DNA of 23,154 nucleotides from an uncultured Agathobacter sp. (GCA_934365945.1 CAKRNE010000029.1:1-23154); one strand, 5' to 3'; shown: positions 7,415-16,224, numbered from the stretch's first letter. Made by a program: numbers and translations. Notes: generated by a model not told the origin, from the sequence alone.

Positions 7415-7993
7415 ATGGGAACAACACAGCCAATCAGAAGCAAAAGTGAACTTTTAGCATTCAGAATGTATTACAGGGATATTAAACCAAACATGCGCAA
7501 TTACTGTTTAATTGTGATGGGACTCAATACAGCACTCAGAATCAGTGATCTGCTGGAATTAAAGTGGACTGACGTATACAACTTCGAGCATAAAGAATTT
7601 CGCACACATTTCCTTATAAATGAGCAAAAAACCGGCAAAAATAATTATATCACGCTAAACAGCAATGCCACATCTGCTCTTTTTTCATATTTTAAAGAAA
7701 GAAATCCTCAAAATGACGAATACATTTTCTCCAAAAGAACATGCAGAAACAAGCCACTTAACCGGTCGCAGGCTTACAGAATCGTAAAAGCTGCCGCCGG
7801 TAAAACGATACAGGATGAGCATATAAGCTGCCATTCCCTCAGAAAAACCTTTGGTTATTACGCTTGGAAAAATGGCACACCACCTGCTTTACTCATGGAT
7901 GTCTATAATCATTCGTCGTATGATGTTACCCAGCATTACCTGGGAATTGAGCAGGATGAGAGGGATGAAATTTATCTAAATCTGGAATTATAA
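7415..7993 (+). CDS. FimB/FimE-size tyrosine recombinase (DNA invertase), cassette 1
   Basis: Tyrosine recombinase that probably inverts the adjacent 7187-7320 segment. The 192-residue product is a catalytic domain only, the size of E. coli FimB/FimE. The catalytic set is visible: R42 (TALRISDLL), K72 (EQKTGK), H140 and R143 (HSLRKTF), H166 (YNHSS) and nucleophile Y175 (TQHYLGI). There is no separate N-terminal core-binding domain. The ATG is preceded by AAAGGAG with seven bases spacing. It is transcribed away from csrA1-fliC1, with the switch between them. By my hand count it is about 82% identical to the cassette 2 enzyme. It ends at a strong bidirectional terminator. Confidence 0.92.
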   Translation: MGTTQPIRSKSELLAFRMYYRDIKPNMRNYCLIVMGLNTALRISDLLELKWTDVYNFEHKEFRTHFLINEQKTGKNNYITLNSNATSALFSYFKERNPQNDEYIFSKRTCRNKPLNRSQAYRIVKAAAGKTIQDEHISCHSLRKTFGYYAWKNGTPPALLMDVYNHSSYDVTQHYLGIEQDERDEIYLNLEL

Positions 7994-8033
7994 AAAACAC
8001 AGGGTATAGCAATTTTGCTGTATCCTGTGTTTT
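7994..8033. terminator. bidirectional terminator between recombinase 1 and aguB
   Basis: AAAACACAGG at 7994-8003 pairs with CCTGTGTTTT at 8024-8033, with further pairing inside (TATAGC/GCTGTA). T-runs follow on both strands (TTTT rightward, TTTTTT leftward), serving the convergent recombinase and polyamine operon. Confidence 0.85.
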
Positions 8034-8066
8034 AAAATTAATTTGCAATCATTAGGGTAATCTAAG

Positions 8067-8939
8067 CTAATTCTCCCCATACATCTCCGGCCGCCTGTCC
8101 CTGAACAGTCCCCAGCTCTTTCTCTCACTCTCCAGCTCATCCAGATCAAAACTGTGAAGTATGAAGCCCTCCGATACTCTGTCCATCTCCTCAACAACCT
8201 CTCCGGTTGCGTCTGTGATAAACGAAGAGCCGTAAAATGTCAGTGCAGAGCTCTGGTTTCCGTTTTCCGCACATGGTAAAACCTCCTCTGTGCCTACCCG
8301 GTTTGCCGCCACAACCGGCATCAGATTGCAGGCTGCATGCCCGGTCATGCACCGTCTCCAGTGCGGCATGCTGTCACATTCCAGTATCGGCTCACTGCCT
8401 ATGGCTGTAGGATAAAAAAGTATCTCCGCGCCCTTTAAAGCCATGCCTCTTGCTGTTTCCGGGAACCACTGATCCCAGCATATGCCGACTCCAATTGTTG
8501 CATATCTTGTCTTAAAAGCTTTAAAGCCTGTATTTCCCGGTGTGAAATAAAACTTCTCCTGATAATAATGATCGTCAGGGATATGTGTCTTTCTGTATAT
8601 TCCAAGCACCTCTCCGTCGGCATCTATCACCGCCACAGAGTTGAAGAGCTGTCTGCCCTCCCCTGCCTCATAAAAGCTCACAGGAATCACCACGCCAAGC
8701 TCCTTTGCAAGTGCCTTCATGCTCTGCACCGCATCATTTTCAGAAAGCGGCTTTGCATAGTCATAATAATCGTACCGCCTCTCCTGACAGAAATACTGTC
8801 TCTCAAAAAGCTCCGAAGGAAGTATTATCTGTGCTCCGGCCTCTGCCGCAGCCCTTATAAGCTTTGCTGCTTTTTCAATATTTTCTTTTACATCACGGCT
8901 GCAGCTCATCTGGATTGCAGCAATTGTAACCTCTCTCAT
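8067..8939 (-). CDS. aguB: N-carbamoylputrescine amidase
   Basis: Hydrolyses N-carbamoylputrescine to putrescine, CO2 and ammonia, the last step of the agmatine route to putrescine. The 290-residue product is a full-length nitrilase-superfamily enzyme with the Glu-Lys-Cys triad at E43 (LPSELFERQYFCQ), K117 (YRKTHIPD) and C154 (GVGICWDQWFPE). ELFERQYFCQ and DQWFPETAR are characteristic of the AguB group. AGGTGA precedes the ATG. It is the last gene of the polyamine operon, 90 bp after aguA, and ends next to the shared terminator with recombinase 1. Confidence 0.95.
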   Translation of the reverse strand: MREVTIAAIQMSCSRDVKENIEKAAKLIRAAAEAGAQIILPSELFERQYFCQERRYDYYDYAKPLSENDAVQSMKALAKELGVVIPVSFYEAGEGRQLFNSVAVIDADGEVLGIYRKTHIPDDHYYQEKFYFTPGNTGFKAFKTRYATIGVGICWDQWFPETARGMALKGAEILFYPTAIGSEPILECDSMPHWRRCMTGHAACNLMPVVAANRVGTEEVLPCAENGNQSSALTFYGSSFITDATGEVVEEMDRVSEGFILHSFDLDELESERKSWGLFRDRRPEMYGEN

Positions 8940-8968
8940 ACTATTTCACCTCACCTTTCTCATTCTGC

Positions 8969-9005
8969 CGTCTCACACTGGGCTTTTCCCATGCCTCAGT
9001 GTGAC
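8969..9005 (-). other. hairpin between aguA and aguB
   Basis: CGTCTCACACTG (8969-8980) pairs with CAGTGTGACG (8996-9005), with a two-base bulge. No U-tract follows on the minus strand, so it is more likely an mRNA stability or processing element than a terminator. Confidence 0.45.
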
Positions 9006-9029
9006 GGGGAACGATTTCAACCAATTAAA

Positions 9030-10160
9030 TTACTGTGGTATCTGCTGTGTGATACAGTGTATATTTCCGCCACCGACAATTATGTCACGCGCATATATCG
9101 GATACACCTTTCTTCCCTCAAAAAGACTTCCGATTGCTTTAAGCGCAGCCTCATCCATCACATCACCAAACTGCGGAATAAGCACGCCACCGTTTGTGAT
9201 GTAAAAATTCACATAGCTTGCCGCCAGGCGTTCTCCTGCCTCGCGCTCATCCTCGCCCTCCTCAAAGGTGAAGCCCGAAAGCTCATATTCTGTGATACAC
9301 ACAGGCTTCTTTGGAATGTAAACCTTGTGAACCTCAATTTTTCTGCCCCTCGCATCAGTTTCATTTTCCAATATTTGAAGGTCTGCTGAGGACATCTGAT
9401 ACTGTGGGTCATCTTTGTCATCAGTCCACGCAAGCACCACATGCCCCGGGCTTGTAAATGCACATACGTTGTCCACATGCTCGTTGGTTTCATCATTGTA
9501 TATTCCATAAGGAATCCAGATGATTTTCTCGACACCCAGATAATCCTTTAATTTCTGTTCTATTTCAGACTTCGATAACTTTGGATTTCTGCCCTTGCTT
9601 AGCAGACAGCTTTCAGTCACTATCACAGTTTTCTCTCCGTCTGTGTGTATGGCTCCGCCCTCGAGGACAAACGGATGCGCATCATACATGTCATATCCGG
9701 CTTCGTTGCAAAATAAAGCCGCTACTCTGTCATCCTTTGTCCAGTCTGCGTACAGGCCATCCACCTTGCCGCCCCAGGCATTAAAGCACCAGTCGATTCC
9801 TCTTACAGCGCCATTATCATTTTTCACAAAGGTAGGTCCCACATCTCTGGCCCAGGCATCGTCTGACTCCATTTCAATATATTTCACCGGGAAATTTTCC
9901 TGATAATTTTTTCGGTTCCTGACAGCCTCCACGACAGTCCTTGCATTGTCTATCACATCCGCTTCAGCCAGCACAAATGCCTGCTCAGACTCTGCTATTG
10001 CACATATCACCTCCGCAAAAGCCTCTCTTGCCTGCTTGGCACCGTAAATCCACGAGCCCGGGCGCTTCGGCCAGATGATAATGGTGCCCTTGTGGGGAGC
10101 ATACTCTGCCGGCATATAGAAGCCGTCTGCTCTAGGACAGCCTGCATTTAAAATCTTCAT
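9030..10160 (-). CDS. aguA: agmatine deiminase
   Basis: Converts agmatine to N-carbamoylputrescine and ammonia. The 376-residue product belongs to the peptidyl-arginine-deiminase-like family. It shows DDAWARDVGPTFV (substrate-binding Asp), FVLEGGAIHTDGE, NEHVDNVCAF (catalytic His) and the catalytic Cys369 in VGGGNIHCITQQIP near the C-terminus. The start is taken at the ATG at 10160 (MKILNAGCPRADGFYMPAE) because AGGAG lies eight bases upstream; the open frame extends to 10199. It overlaps the end of nspC by 29 bp, suggesting translational coupling, and is followed by aguB, its pathway partner. Confidence 0.95.
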   Translation of the reverse strand: MKILNAGCPRADGFYMPAEYAPHKGTIIIWPKRPGSWIYGAKQAREAFAEVICAIAESEQAFVLAEADVIDNARTVVEAVRNRKNYQENFPVKYIEMESDDAWARDVGPTFVKNDNGAVRGIDWCFNAWGGKVDGLYADWTKDDRVAALFCNEAGYDMYDAHPFVLEGGAIHTDGEKTVIVTESCLLSKGRNPKLSKSEIEQKLKDYLGVEKIIWIPYGIYNDETNEHVDNVCAFTSPGHVVLAWTDDKDDPQYQMSSADLQILENETDARGRKIEVHKVYIPKKPVCITEYELSGFTFEEGEDEREAGERLAASYVNFYITNGGVLIPQFGDVMDEAALKAIGSLFEGRKVYPIYARDIIVGGGNIHCITQQIPQ

Positions 10161-11283
10161 ATTCGAATCTCCTGATAACCTTACAATCCTTATTCTCATC
10201 CATTACTGCAATGTCCGGAAGCGGCATGCCGTTAAAGGTATTATTTTTGACCATCGAGTAGATTGCCATATCGCAAAAGCACAGCCTGTCACCTGTTTTT
10301 ATCTCTCTGTCAAATGAGTAATCCCCTATCACATCACCTGCCAGACAGGTACATGAGGACAGTCTGTAGGTATACTTCTTCTCACCCGGCTCTCCACTGT
10401 CCATAAGCGGCGGACGGTACGGCATCTCAAGCACATCCGGCATATGGCAGGCTGCCGAGGTATCCAGAATGAGTATCTTTATGCCATTGTTTTCAACTAT
10501 ATCAAGCACCGTTGTCTCCAGATAGCCTGCATCAAGCGCAACTGCCTCTCCCGGCTCCAGATAAATTTCCAGGTCGTATTTGTCACGCATATGCGTAATG
10601 CATTTTTCAAGCCTTGCAATATCATAGTCTGCTCTTGTGATATGGTGTCCGCCTCCCATATTAAGCCACTTAAGATCATACAGCAAATCTGAGAATTTCT
10701 CCTCTACCGCTGCAAGTGTTGTTTCGAGCGCATCCGAATCCTGTTCACAGAGCGTATGAAAATGAAAGCCCTCTATACGTGATAAATCAAGCCCGTTTTT
10801 AATAGCCTTATCGAGTGCCTCTCTCGTTATCCCAAGCCTTGAGCCCGGCGCACATGGGTCATATATCTCATGCCCCTCCTGTGTGGAGCACTCAGGGTTT
10901 ATTCTGAGCCCGACACTTATTTTTTTATCAGCCCTTTCGATTTTCTCCCTGTGAAGCAGATACTGCGATACTGAATTAAATACAATATGGTCACATATTT
11001 CTACCAGCTCATCCATCTCCTGCGGCAAAAAAGCGGGACAGAATACATGGTTTTCCTTTCCCATTTCTTCATGTGCAAGGCGGGCCTCAAAAAGCCCGCT
11101 TGCAGTTGTCCCGCTTAGATATCTGCCGATAAGAGGATATTCATAAAATGCGCCAAATGCCTTCTGTGCCAGAAGAATCCTTGCACCTGTCCTTTGCATG
11201 ACACCGTTTAATATCAAAAGATTTTCAATTAATTTTCCCTCGTCTATCACATAACAGGGAGTTCTTAATTCATTTATCTTCAT
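10132..11283 (-). CDS. nspC: carboxynorspermidine/carboxyspermidine decarboxylase
   Basis: PLP-dependent decarboxylase that turns carboxyspermidine into spermidine (or carboxynorspermidine into norspermidine). The 383-residue product has the alanine-racemase-fold features: the PLP lysine K41 in LLAQKAFGAF, GFHFHTLCEQD, the glycine loop LNMGGGHHITRADYD, and EPGEAVALDAGYL toward the C-terminal beta domain. The ATG at 11283 (MKINELRTPCYVIDE) is preceded by GGAGG five bases away and is preferred to the ATG at 11319, which would overlap the upstream gene. It lies 13 bp after the carboxyspermidine dehydrogenase gene, its direct partner. Confidence 0.95.
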   Translation of the reverse strand: MKINELRTPCYVIDEGKLIENLLILNGVMQRTGARILLAQKAFGAFYEYPLIGRYLSGTTASGLFEARLAHEEMGKENHVFCPAFLPQEMDELVEICDHIVFNSVSQYLLHREKIERADKKISVGLRINPECSTQEGHEIYDPCAPGSRLGITREALDKAIKNGLDLSRIEGFHFHTLCEQDSDALETTLAAVEEKFSDLLYDLKWLNMGGGHHITRADYDIARLEKCITHMRDKYDLEIYLEPGEAVALDAGYLETTVLDIVENNGIKILILDTSAACHMPDVLEMPYRPPLMDSGEPGEKKYTYRLSSCTCLAGDVIGDYSFDREIKTGDRLCFCDMAIYSMVKNNTFNGMPLPDIAVMDENKDCKVIRRFEYEDFKCRLS

Positions 11284-11296
11284 ACCGGCCTCCGGA

Positions 11297-12592
11297 CTAA
11301 TCCATGTGTACTGACTCATCCTCAGTCTTGTAGCAATCTACAGGAACCGGATTCTCCACTACCTGCCAAGGCAGTCCGAACTTATTAAGAGCCTCCATGT
11401 ATGGATCCGGATCCATCTCCTCGAGATTGAACACTCCCGGCTTCTTCCAGAGTCCCTTTACCACCATCATTGAGCCAATCATTGCCGGCACACCTGTGGT
11501 ATAAGAAATCGCCTGCGACTCAACCTCCTTGTAGCACTCCTGATGGTCGCATACATTGTAGATGTAGATTGATTTTTCTTTACCGTCCTTGACACCTGTA
11601 AAAATACATCCGATATTTGTCTTTCCGACTGTGCGAGGTCCCAATGATGCAGGGTCCGGAAGCAGCTCCTTAAGCACCTGTATTGGCACTATTTCCTTTC
11701 CGTCCACCATGATCGGGTCTGTTCTTAACATGCCTACATTCTCAAGACACTTCATGTGTGTGAGGTAGCTCTGTCCAAAGGTCATGAAGAATCTGATTCT
11801 CTTTATGCCCAGAATATTTTTGGCAAGTGACTCAATCTCCTCGTGGTGAAGCAGATACATATCCTTCTCTCCGACCTGGTCAAAATTGTACTGCGTTCTC
11901 CACTCCATAGGCTTTGTCTCTACCCAGTGGCCGTCTGTCCAGTATGAGCCGTTTGCAGAAACCTCACGCAGATTTATCTCAGGGTTAAAGTTTGTCGCAA
12001 ACGGATATCCATGGTCACCGCCATTGCAGTCGAGAATATCTATAGTATGTATTTCATCAAAATAATGCTTCAACGCATATGCAGAATAAACAGAGGTTAC
12101 ACCCGGATCAAATCCGCTTCCAAGTATGGCTGTAAGTCCGGCCTCCTTGAACTTCTCCTGATATGCCCACTGCCATGAATAATCAAAATATGCTGTAAAT
12201 CCAAGCTCCTTGCAGCGCTTTTCGTAGATTGCTCTCCACTTCGGATCCTCGGTATCCTCACACTCGTAGTTGGCAGTATCAATGTAGTCAACACCACACG
12301 CAAGACATGCATCCATAATTGTAAGATCCTGATACGGAAGCGCAACATTTAAAACCGCATCCGGCTTGTATGCACTAATAAGCGCTTTTAATTCCTCCAC
12401 ATTGTCGGCATCAACCTTTGCAGTCTCAATTTTTGTGCTTGTCTTTCCCTCAAGCTTTGCCTTTAAATCGTCACATTTTGACTTGGTTCTGCTTGCAATC
12501 ATAATCTCGGTAAATACCTCGCTGTTCTGGCAGCATTTTCTGATTGCCACCTGCGCAACTCCACCGCATCCGATAATAAGTAATCTGCTCAT
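11297..12592 (-). CDS. carboxynorspermidine/carboxyspermidine dehydrogenase (saccharopine dehydrogenase family)
   Basis: Reductively condenses L-aspartate semialdehyde with putrescine (or diaminopropane) to carboxyspermidine (or carboxynorspermidine), using NADPH. The 431-residue product begins with a Rossmann nucleotide-binding loop (LLIIGCGGVAQVAIRKC). It contains the family's ILGSGFDPGVTSVYSAYA motif, DCNGGDHGYPFATNFNPEI and GVPAMIGSMMV. The start has AGGAGG eight bases upstream. It lies between speE and nspC, 13 bp before nspC. With putrescine made by the aguA and aguB products of the same operon, spermidine is the expected end product rather than norspermidine; that choice is inferred from context. 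Confidence 0.93.
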   Translation of the reverse strand: MSRLLIIGCGGVAQVAIRKCCQNSEVFTEIMIASRTKSKCDDLKAKLEGKTSTKIETAKVDADNVEELKALISAYKPDAVLNVALPYQDLTIMDACLACGVDYIDTANYECEDTEDPKWRAIYEKRCKELGFTAYFDYSWQWAYQEKFKEAGLTAILGSGFDPGVTSVYSAYALKHYFDEIHTIDILDCNGGDHGYPFATNFNPEINLREVSANGSYWTDGHWVETKPMEWRTQYNFDQVGEKDMYLLHHEEIESLAKNILGIKRIRFFMTFGQSYLTHMKCLENVGMLRTDPIMVDGKEIVPIQVLKELLPDPASLGPRTVGKTNIGCIFTGVKDGKEKSIYIYNVCDHQECYKEVESQAISYTTGVPAMIGSMMVVKGLWKKPGVFNLEEMDPDPYMEALNKFGLPWQVVENPVPVDCYKTEDESVHMD

Positions 12593-12640
12593 TTTTGTCC
12601 CTCCTGATTCGCTTTGGTTATGATATAGTTTATTATAATT

Positions 12641-13498
12641 TTACCTTGTTTCCTCTTCCTCGAGTAAATCCTCCACATATTTCGGAAGCATGAAGGCTCC
12701 CCTGTGTAAGTGTGTTGTGTAATACCAGGTTTTAAGCCCCAGTGCATCCCACCTTTGTGCATCCAGATCATAAAGCGGATGATATTTCTTCGATGCAAAC
12801 CCAAACAGCCAGTAGCCTGACGGACAGGTTGGAATATGTGCCTGATATACCCTGCTTATAGGAAATGATTTATACACCTTTCTGTGCATTTTACGGCACT
12901 CAAGCTCGTCCTCATCATAAAACGGGCTGCCGTGCTGATAAACCATGATTCCATCATCCTTTAGCGCCTTATAGCAGCTTCCGTAAAACTCTTTTGTGAA
13001 AAGTCCCTCCGTATGTCCGAGCGGGTCTGTCGAATCGTTGATTATCAGATCATATTCATCATGCTTTCTGCGCAGGAATCGCAGACCGTCATCATAAAAC
13101 ATGGAAATCCTTTCGTCCTCAAGCCCACATGCCACCTCCGGGAAAAACCGCCTGCATACATCGACAAACATCTTGTCTGTCTCAACCACATCAATATGCT
13201 CAACCGACGGATATTTGATGAGCTCCTTTGCCACACCGCCGTCGCCTCCACCTATTATAAGTATCTTTTTGGCATTCGGGTGGACCGCCATCGGCACATG
13301 TGTGACCATCTCATCATATATAAACTCATCTGTGTCCGAAAAAACTATCTCGCCGTCCAGCGCAACCATTTTTCCAAACTCATATGATTTAAACACATCT
13401 ATTTTCTGATAATCACTCTGCCCTGAAAAAAGCTGCTCCTGTATCCTTACATCCAGCTTGACATTGACAGTATGATATTGTGAAAACCACATTTGCAT
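12641..13498 (-). CDS. speE: spermidine synthase-like aminopropyltransferase
   Basis: Transfers an aminopropyl group from decarboxylated S-adenosylmethionine to putrescine, giving spermidine. The 285-residue product has an N-terminal beta domain, then the methyltransferase-like fold with GGGDGGVAKE (residues 83-91), the acidic substrate motif NDSTDP (154-159, usually DSSDP) and IPTCPSGYW (222-230). AGGAGG lies seven bases before the ATG. It follows speA by 15 bp. Its presence beside the carboxyspermidine route is odd, because no adenosylmethionine decarboxylase (speD) is in the window. It may depend on a distant speD or use another amine. Confidence 0.92.
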   Translation of the reverse strand: MQMWFSQYHTVNVKLDVRIQEQLFSGQSDYQKIDVFKSYEFGKMVALDGEIVFSDTDEFIYDEMVTHVPMAVHPNAKKILIIGGGDGGVAKELIKYPSVEHIDVVETDKMFVDVCRRFFPEVACGLEDERISMFYDDGLRFLRRKHDEYDLIINDSTDPLGHTEGLFTKEFYGSCYKALKDDGIMVYQHGSPFYDEDELECRKMHRKVYKSFPISRVYQAHIPTCPSGYWLFGFASKKYHPLYDLDAQRWDALGLKTWYYTTHLHRGAFMLPKYVEDLLEEEETR

Positions 13499-13513
13499 AG
13501 CTTTTCCTCCTGT

Positions 13514-14965
13514 TTACTGCTTTAATACCTTAAGATATTCTACTGCAGGATCCTCTGTTCCCTGCATTGAACAGCCCTTTTCCTTTGCGTAAACAATGTA
13601 TTGTGCAATCTCTTTCGTGATAAGCTCTCCCGGTGCAAGAATCGGGATTCCCGGTGGATAGCACATGACAAACTCACCACTTACAGCACCTACCGCGTCC
13701 ATAATGCGCACTGACTTCTTCTGCGAATAAAACGCTTCCTGTGGCGATACCGCCACCTTTGGATTTATGTACTCTCCCGACAAAAGTCCGGTCTTGTCCT
13801 TGCTGTAAAGACGCTTGATATCCTCCAGCGCACCTACGAGCCTCTCTATATCCTGTATTCTGTCACCGATTGATATATACGCAAGTATATTACAGATATC
13901 TCCAAACTCAATCTGAATATCATACTCATCACGCAGCAGATCATATACCTCTATTCCTGCAAGCCCTATATCGAGCGTATAAATGGACAGCTTTGTCACG
14001 TCATAATCATATATGCTCGTGCCGTTTACAAGGTCACGCCCATACGCATAATAGCCGCCTATCGAATTAATCTCCTGCCTTGCGTACTCCGACATCTGCG
14101 CCACCTTGGCAAAGGATTCCTCGCCTCTGAGTGCTAAATTTCTTCTTGATATGTCAAGGCTTGACAATAGCAGATACGATGCGCTCGTGGTCTGGGTGAG
14201 GTTGATAATCTGCCTCACATAATCAGCATTCACATCCCTTCCGGTGAGCAGAATCGAGCTCTGTGTCAGGCTTCCACCTGATTTGTGCATCGATACCGCA
14301 GACATATCTGCCCCGGCTGCCATTCCCGATATCGGAAGCCCCTTTCCAAAATAAAGATGTGTTCCATGTGCCTCATCCGTGAGCACCTTGATGCCCTTCG
14401 AATGAGCCAGCGCAACTATCGACTTAAGGTCAGAGCAGATTCCGTAATACGTCGGATTGTTTACAAGCACTGCCTTTGCATCCGGATTCTCCTCTATAGC
14501 CCTCGCCACCTGGTCAATCTCCATGCCAAGCGAAATACCAAGCTTGGCATTCGTCTGCGGATTGACATAAACCGGTATCGCTCCGCAAAGCACGAGTGCA
14601 TTAAGGGCGCTTTTATGAACATTTCTCGGCAGTATAATCTTGTCTCCTGCCTTGCAGGTGGACAAAATCATGGCCTGCACCGCAGAGGTGGTGCCTCCTA
14701 CCATAAGAAAAGCATTTGCCGCTCCAAAGGCATCTGCCGCAAGCTCCTCCGCCTCTCTGATTACCGAAACCGGATGGCACAAATTGTCAAGCGGCTTCAT
14801 TGAATTGACATCAAGCCCTACGCACTTTTCCCCAAGCAGATGCACCAGCTCAGGATTTCCCCTGCCTCTCTTGTGTCCCGGCACGTCAAACGGCACCACT
14901 CTCTTCTTCTTAAACTCCTCAAGAGCCTCATAAATCGGCGCTCTTTCCTGTCTTTTGATATCCAT
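13514..14965 (-). CDS. speA: arginine decarboxylase (Orn/Lys/Arg decarboxylase family, Bacillus SpeA type)
   Basis: PLP-dependent enzyme that probably decarboxylates arginine to agmatine, the entry step for the aguA and aguB enzymes encoded downstream. The 483-residue product has the aspartate-aminotransferase fold: VPGHKRGRG near residue 30, MVGGTTSAVQAMI (88-100), the PLP-contacting DEAH (197-200), the Schiff-base lysine K228 in SAVSMHKSGGSLTQ, and a C-terminal domain with VMCYPPGIPILAPGE. Family members may act on lysine or ornithine; arginine is preferred here because agmatine-using genes share the operon. It is the first gene of the operon, with CAGGAGTAGTAA before the ATG and a terminator-like hairpin 17 bp upstream. 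Confidence 0.93.
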   Translation of the reverse strand: MDIKRQERAPIYEALEEFKKKRVVPFDVPGHKRGRGNPELVHLLGEKCVGLDVNSMKPLDNLCHPVSVIREAEELAADAFGAANAFLMVGGTTSAVQAMILSTCKAGDKIILPRNVHKSALNALVLCGAIPVYVNPQTNAKLGISLGMEIDQVARAIEENPDAKAVLVNNPTYYGICSDLKSIVALAHSKGIKVLTDEAHGTHLYFGKGLPISGMAAGADMSAVSMHKSGGSLTQSSILLTGRDVNADYVRQIINLTQTTSASYLLLSSLDISRRNLALRGEESFAKVAQMSEYARQEINSIGGYYAYGRDLVNGTSIYDYDVTKLSIYTLDIGLAGIEVYDLLRDEYDIQIEFGDICNILAYISIGDRIQDIERLVGALEDIKRLYSKDKTGLLSGEYINPKVAVSPQEAFYSQKKSVRIMDAVGAVSGEFVMCYPPGIPILAPGELITKEIAQYIVYAKEKGCSMQGTEDPAVEYLKVLKQ

Positions 14966-14982
14966 TTACTACTCCTGTATTT

Positions 14983-15014
14983 AAAAAGGATGGTGCGTGC
15001 AAGCATCATCCTTT
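14983..15014 (-). terminator. terminator-like hairpin in the speA leader (possible attenuator)
   Basis: On the minus strand AAAGGATGATGC (15014-15003) pairs with GCACCATCCTTT (14996-14985) with one mismatch, followed by a TTTTT run (14987-14983). It lies between a good promoter (15066-15038) and the speA Shine-Dalgarno, with no promoter space after it. It could terminate the Rpn gene transcript, attenuate speA, or both. Confidence 0.65.
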
Positions 15015-15037
15015 AGATTCGTCTTAACAACAGTAAA

Positions 15038-15066
15038 ATCGTAACATATACTATGGAGATATGCAA
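15038..15066 (-). promoter_or_regulatory. sigma-A promoter of the polyamine operon
   Basis: TTGCAT (15066-15061), 17 bp, TACGAT (15043-15038) on the minus strand. Transcription would start near 15031, leaving a leader of about 65 nt that contains the terminator-like hairpin before speA. Confidence 0.65.
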
Positions 15067-15096
15067 GAATTTACGTTTTATTTTTGCTAATGATAG

Positions 15097-16044
15097 TTAT
15101 GCCATTACAGACTCCTTCTTCTTAATAATCGCCTCAACTTCATCAACACCTGTTTCAGCTACATCTGCGATCTGATCCAATGTATAACCTTTTTTATACA
15201 TATTCAGAATAAACTTTTCGCTTGTCTTTTCAGTAGCTCTTTCTTCAATTCCTGTACTCAGATTACACATAATTCTCACATCCTCTCTAAATTCCTGATT
15301 AATTGGAATATTATATTCATGTTCTATAATATCCAATTTTTCCTGTTCTTTCAATTCACTTGAAAGCAAAGCTCCAATCAACCGGTGCATTTCATATTTT
15401 TCATCATGTTCCGGAATCTCATTTGTGATTCCTATTAACACAATGTTTAACAGGTCGAGATTACCTTTCCAGTTACATGGTTTTAGCAGCTCATCTTTTG
15501 TCAAATGGATATGGCTTAGGCTGTTATCATCCATGTTCATACATATCCATATGCTGAATACCTGCTTAATGTCATCATAGTTAGTATTTACAAAATCTCT
15601 TTCCTTTTGTGACGAAATCAGCCTGCTCACATAAAAGATTGCCCGATTTAAAATTTTATATTCCGTCGGCTCATCCTTCTGAGCCTCAATATTCACAATA
15701 ATCTGCGAAAGTCCATTTTTCATACGGACATAAAAAATAATATCAAATCTGACTAATCCTTCATTAATTTCAGCATTTTCCGTATTAAGACCTACGATAC
15801 GCTGTCCTGCAGCATCTGTTTTTTCCATATTTGCTAATCCCGGCTCAACCGGAACAACGCTAATACTCGGTTCACCTTCGATGTATTTAACAACATCTTC
15901 CGGCTTCATTCCTTTAAATTCATCGACTGTTTTCACCAGAATATGTGCTAATATACTCTTCTGTGCCAGTAACCTTTTAACACGAGTATCATATTGTGCC
16001 TTATCTCCTGCTGCATTCACAGCATTTGCTATTTCTGTATTCAA
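15097..16044 (-). CDS. Rpn/PD-(D/E)XK nuclease-family (transposase-like) protein
   Basis: Member of the PD-(D/E)XK 'transposase' family (PF12784/Rpn type), proteins linked to DNA cleavage and recombination. The TTG at 16044 is chosen as start (MNTEIANAVNAAGDKAQYD) because AAAGGAGGG lies about ten bases upstream; the ATG at 16077 would put that site inside the gene. The 315-residue product has VKRLLAQKSILAHILV near the N-terminus and a nuclease core with D101 (VRFDIIFYV) and E120-A-Q (IIVNIEAQK). The C-terminus has a helix-turn-helix-like MYKKGYTLDQIADVAETG. It has its own sigma-A promoter. These genes occur in several copies in Lachnospiraceae and are often regarded as mobile; no flanking repeats were found here. 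Confidence 0.85.
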   Translation of the reverse strand: MNTEIANAVNAAGDKAQYDTRVKRLLAQKSILAHILVKTVDEFKGMKPEDVVKYIEGEPSISVVPVEPGLANMEKTDAAGQRIVGLNTENAEINEGLVRFDIIFYVRMKNGLSQIIVNIEAQKDEPTEYKILNRAIFYVSRLISSQKERDFVNTNYDDIKQVFSIWICMNMDDNSLSHIHLTKDELLKPCNWKGNLDLLNIVLIGITNEIPEHDEKYEMHRLIGALLSSELKEQEKLDIIEHEYNIPINQEFREDVRIMCNLSTGIEERATEKTSEKFILNMYKKGYTLDQIADVAETGVDEVEAIIKKKESVMA

Positions 16045-16114
16045 GTCGGCATCCCTCCTTTTGTATTGTGCATACACTTGTAAGATTCCTCAAAAGGCTC
16101 TCTGCCTTAATATC

Positions 16115-16143
16115 ATTATAAGCGAGGGACTTTACGAAATCAA
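16115..16143 (-). promoter_or_regulatory. sigma-A promoter of the Rpn-family gene
   Basis: TTGATT (16143-16138), 17 bp, TATAAT (16120-16115) on the minus strand, about 70 bp upstream of the TTG start. Near-consensus. Confidence 0.7.
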
Positions 16144-16195
16144 CTGATTTTTCATTACTTATATAGACACTTTTAGCCTTCCAACTATAAAGAGG

Positions 16196-16224
16196 AAGCC
16201 GGTACATGTGGAGTGCACCGGCTT
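16196..16224 (-). terminator. hairpin after the acyl-CoA-synthetase-like gene
   Basis: AAGCCGGT (16196-16203) and ACCGGCTT (16217-16224) pair perfectly; the minus strand continues CCTCTTTATAG. It is a plausible terminator for the gene ending at 16337, although over 100 bp away and with a poor U-tract. Confidence 0.45.

Noticed and set aside
7255..7443. 62-codon minus-strand reading frame across the switch
   Set aside because: It crosses a recombination site and the recombinase start, and has no ribosome binding site; chance ORF in AT-rich DNA.
15097..16044. Rpn-family gene as part of an insertion sequence with ends
   Set aside because: No terminal inverted repeats or target duplication were seen around it, and it has an ordinary promoter of its own.
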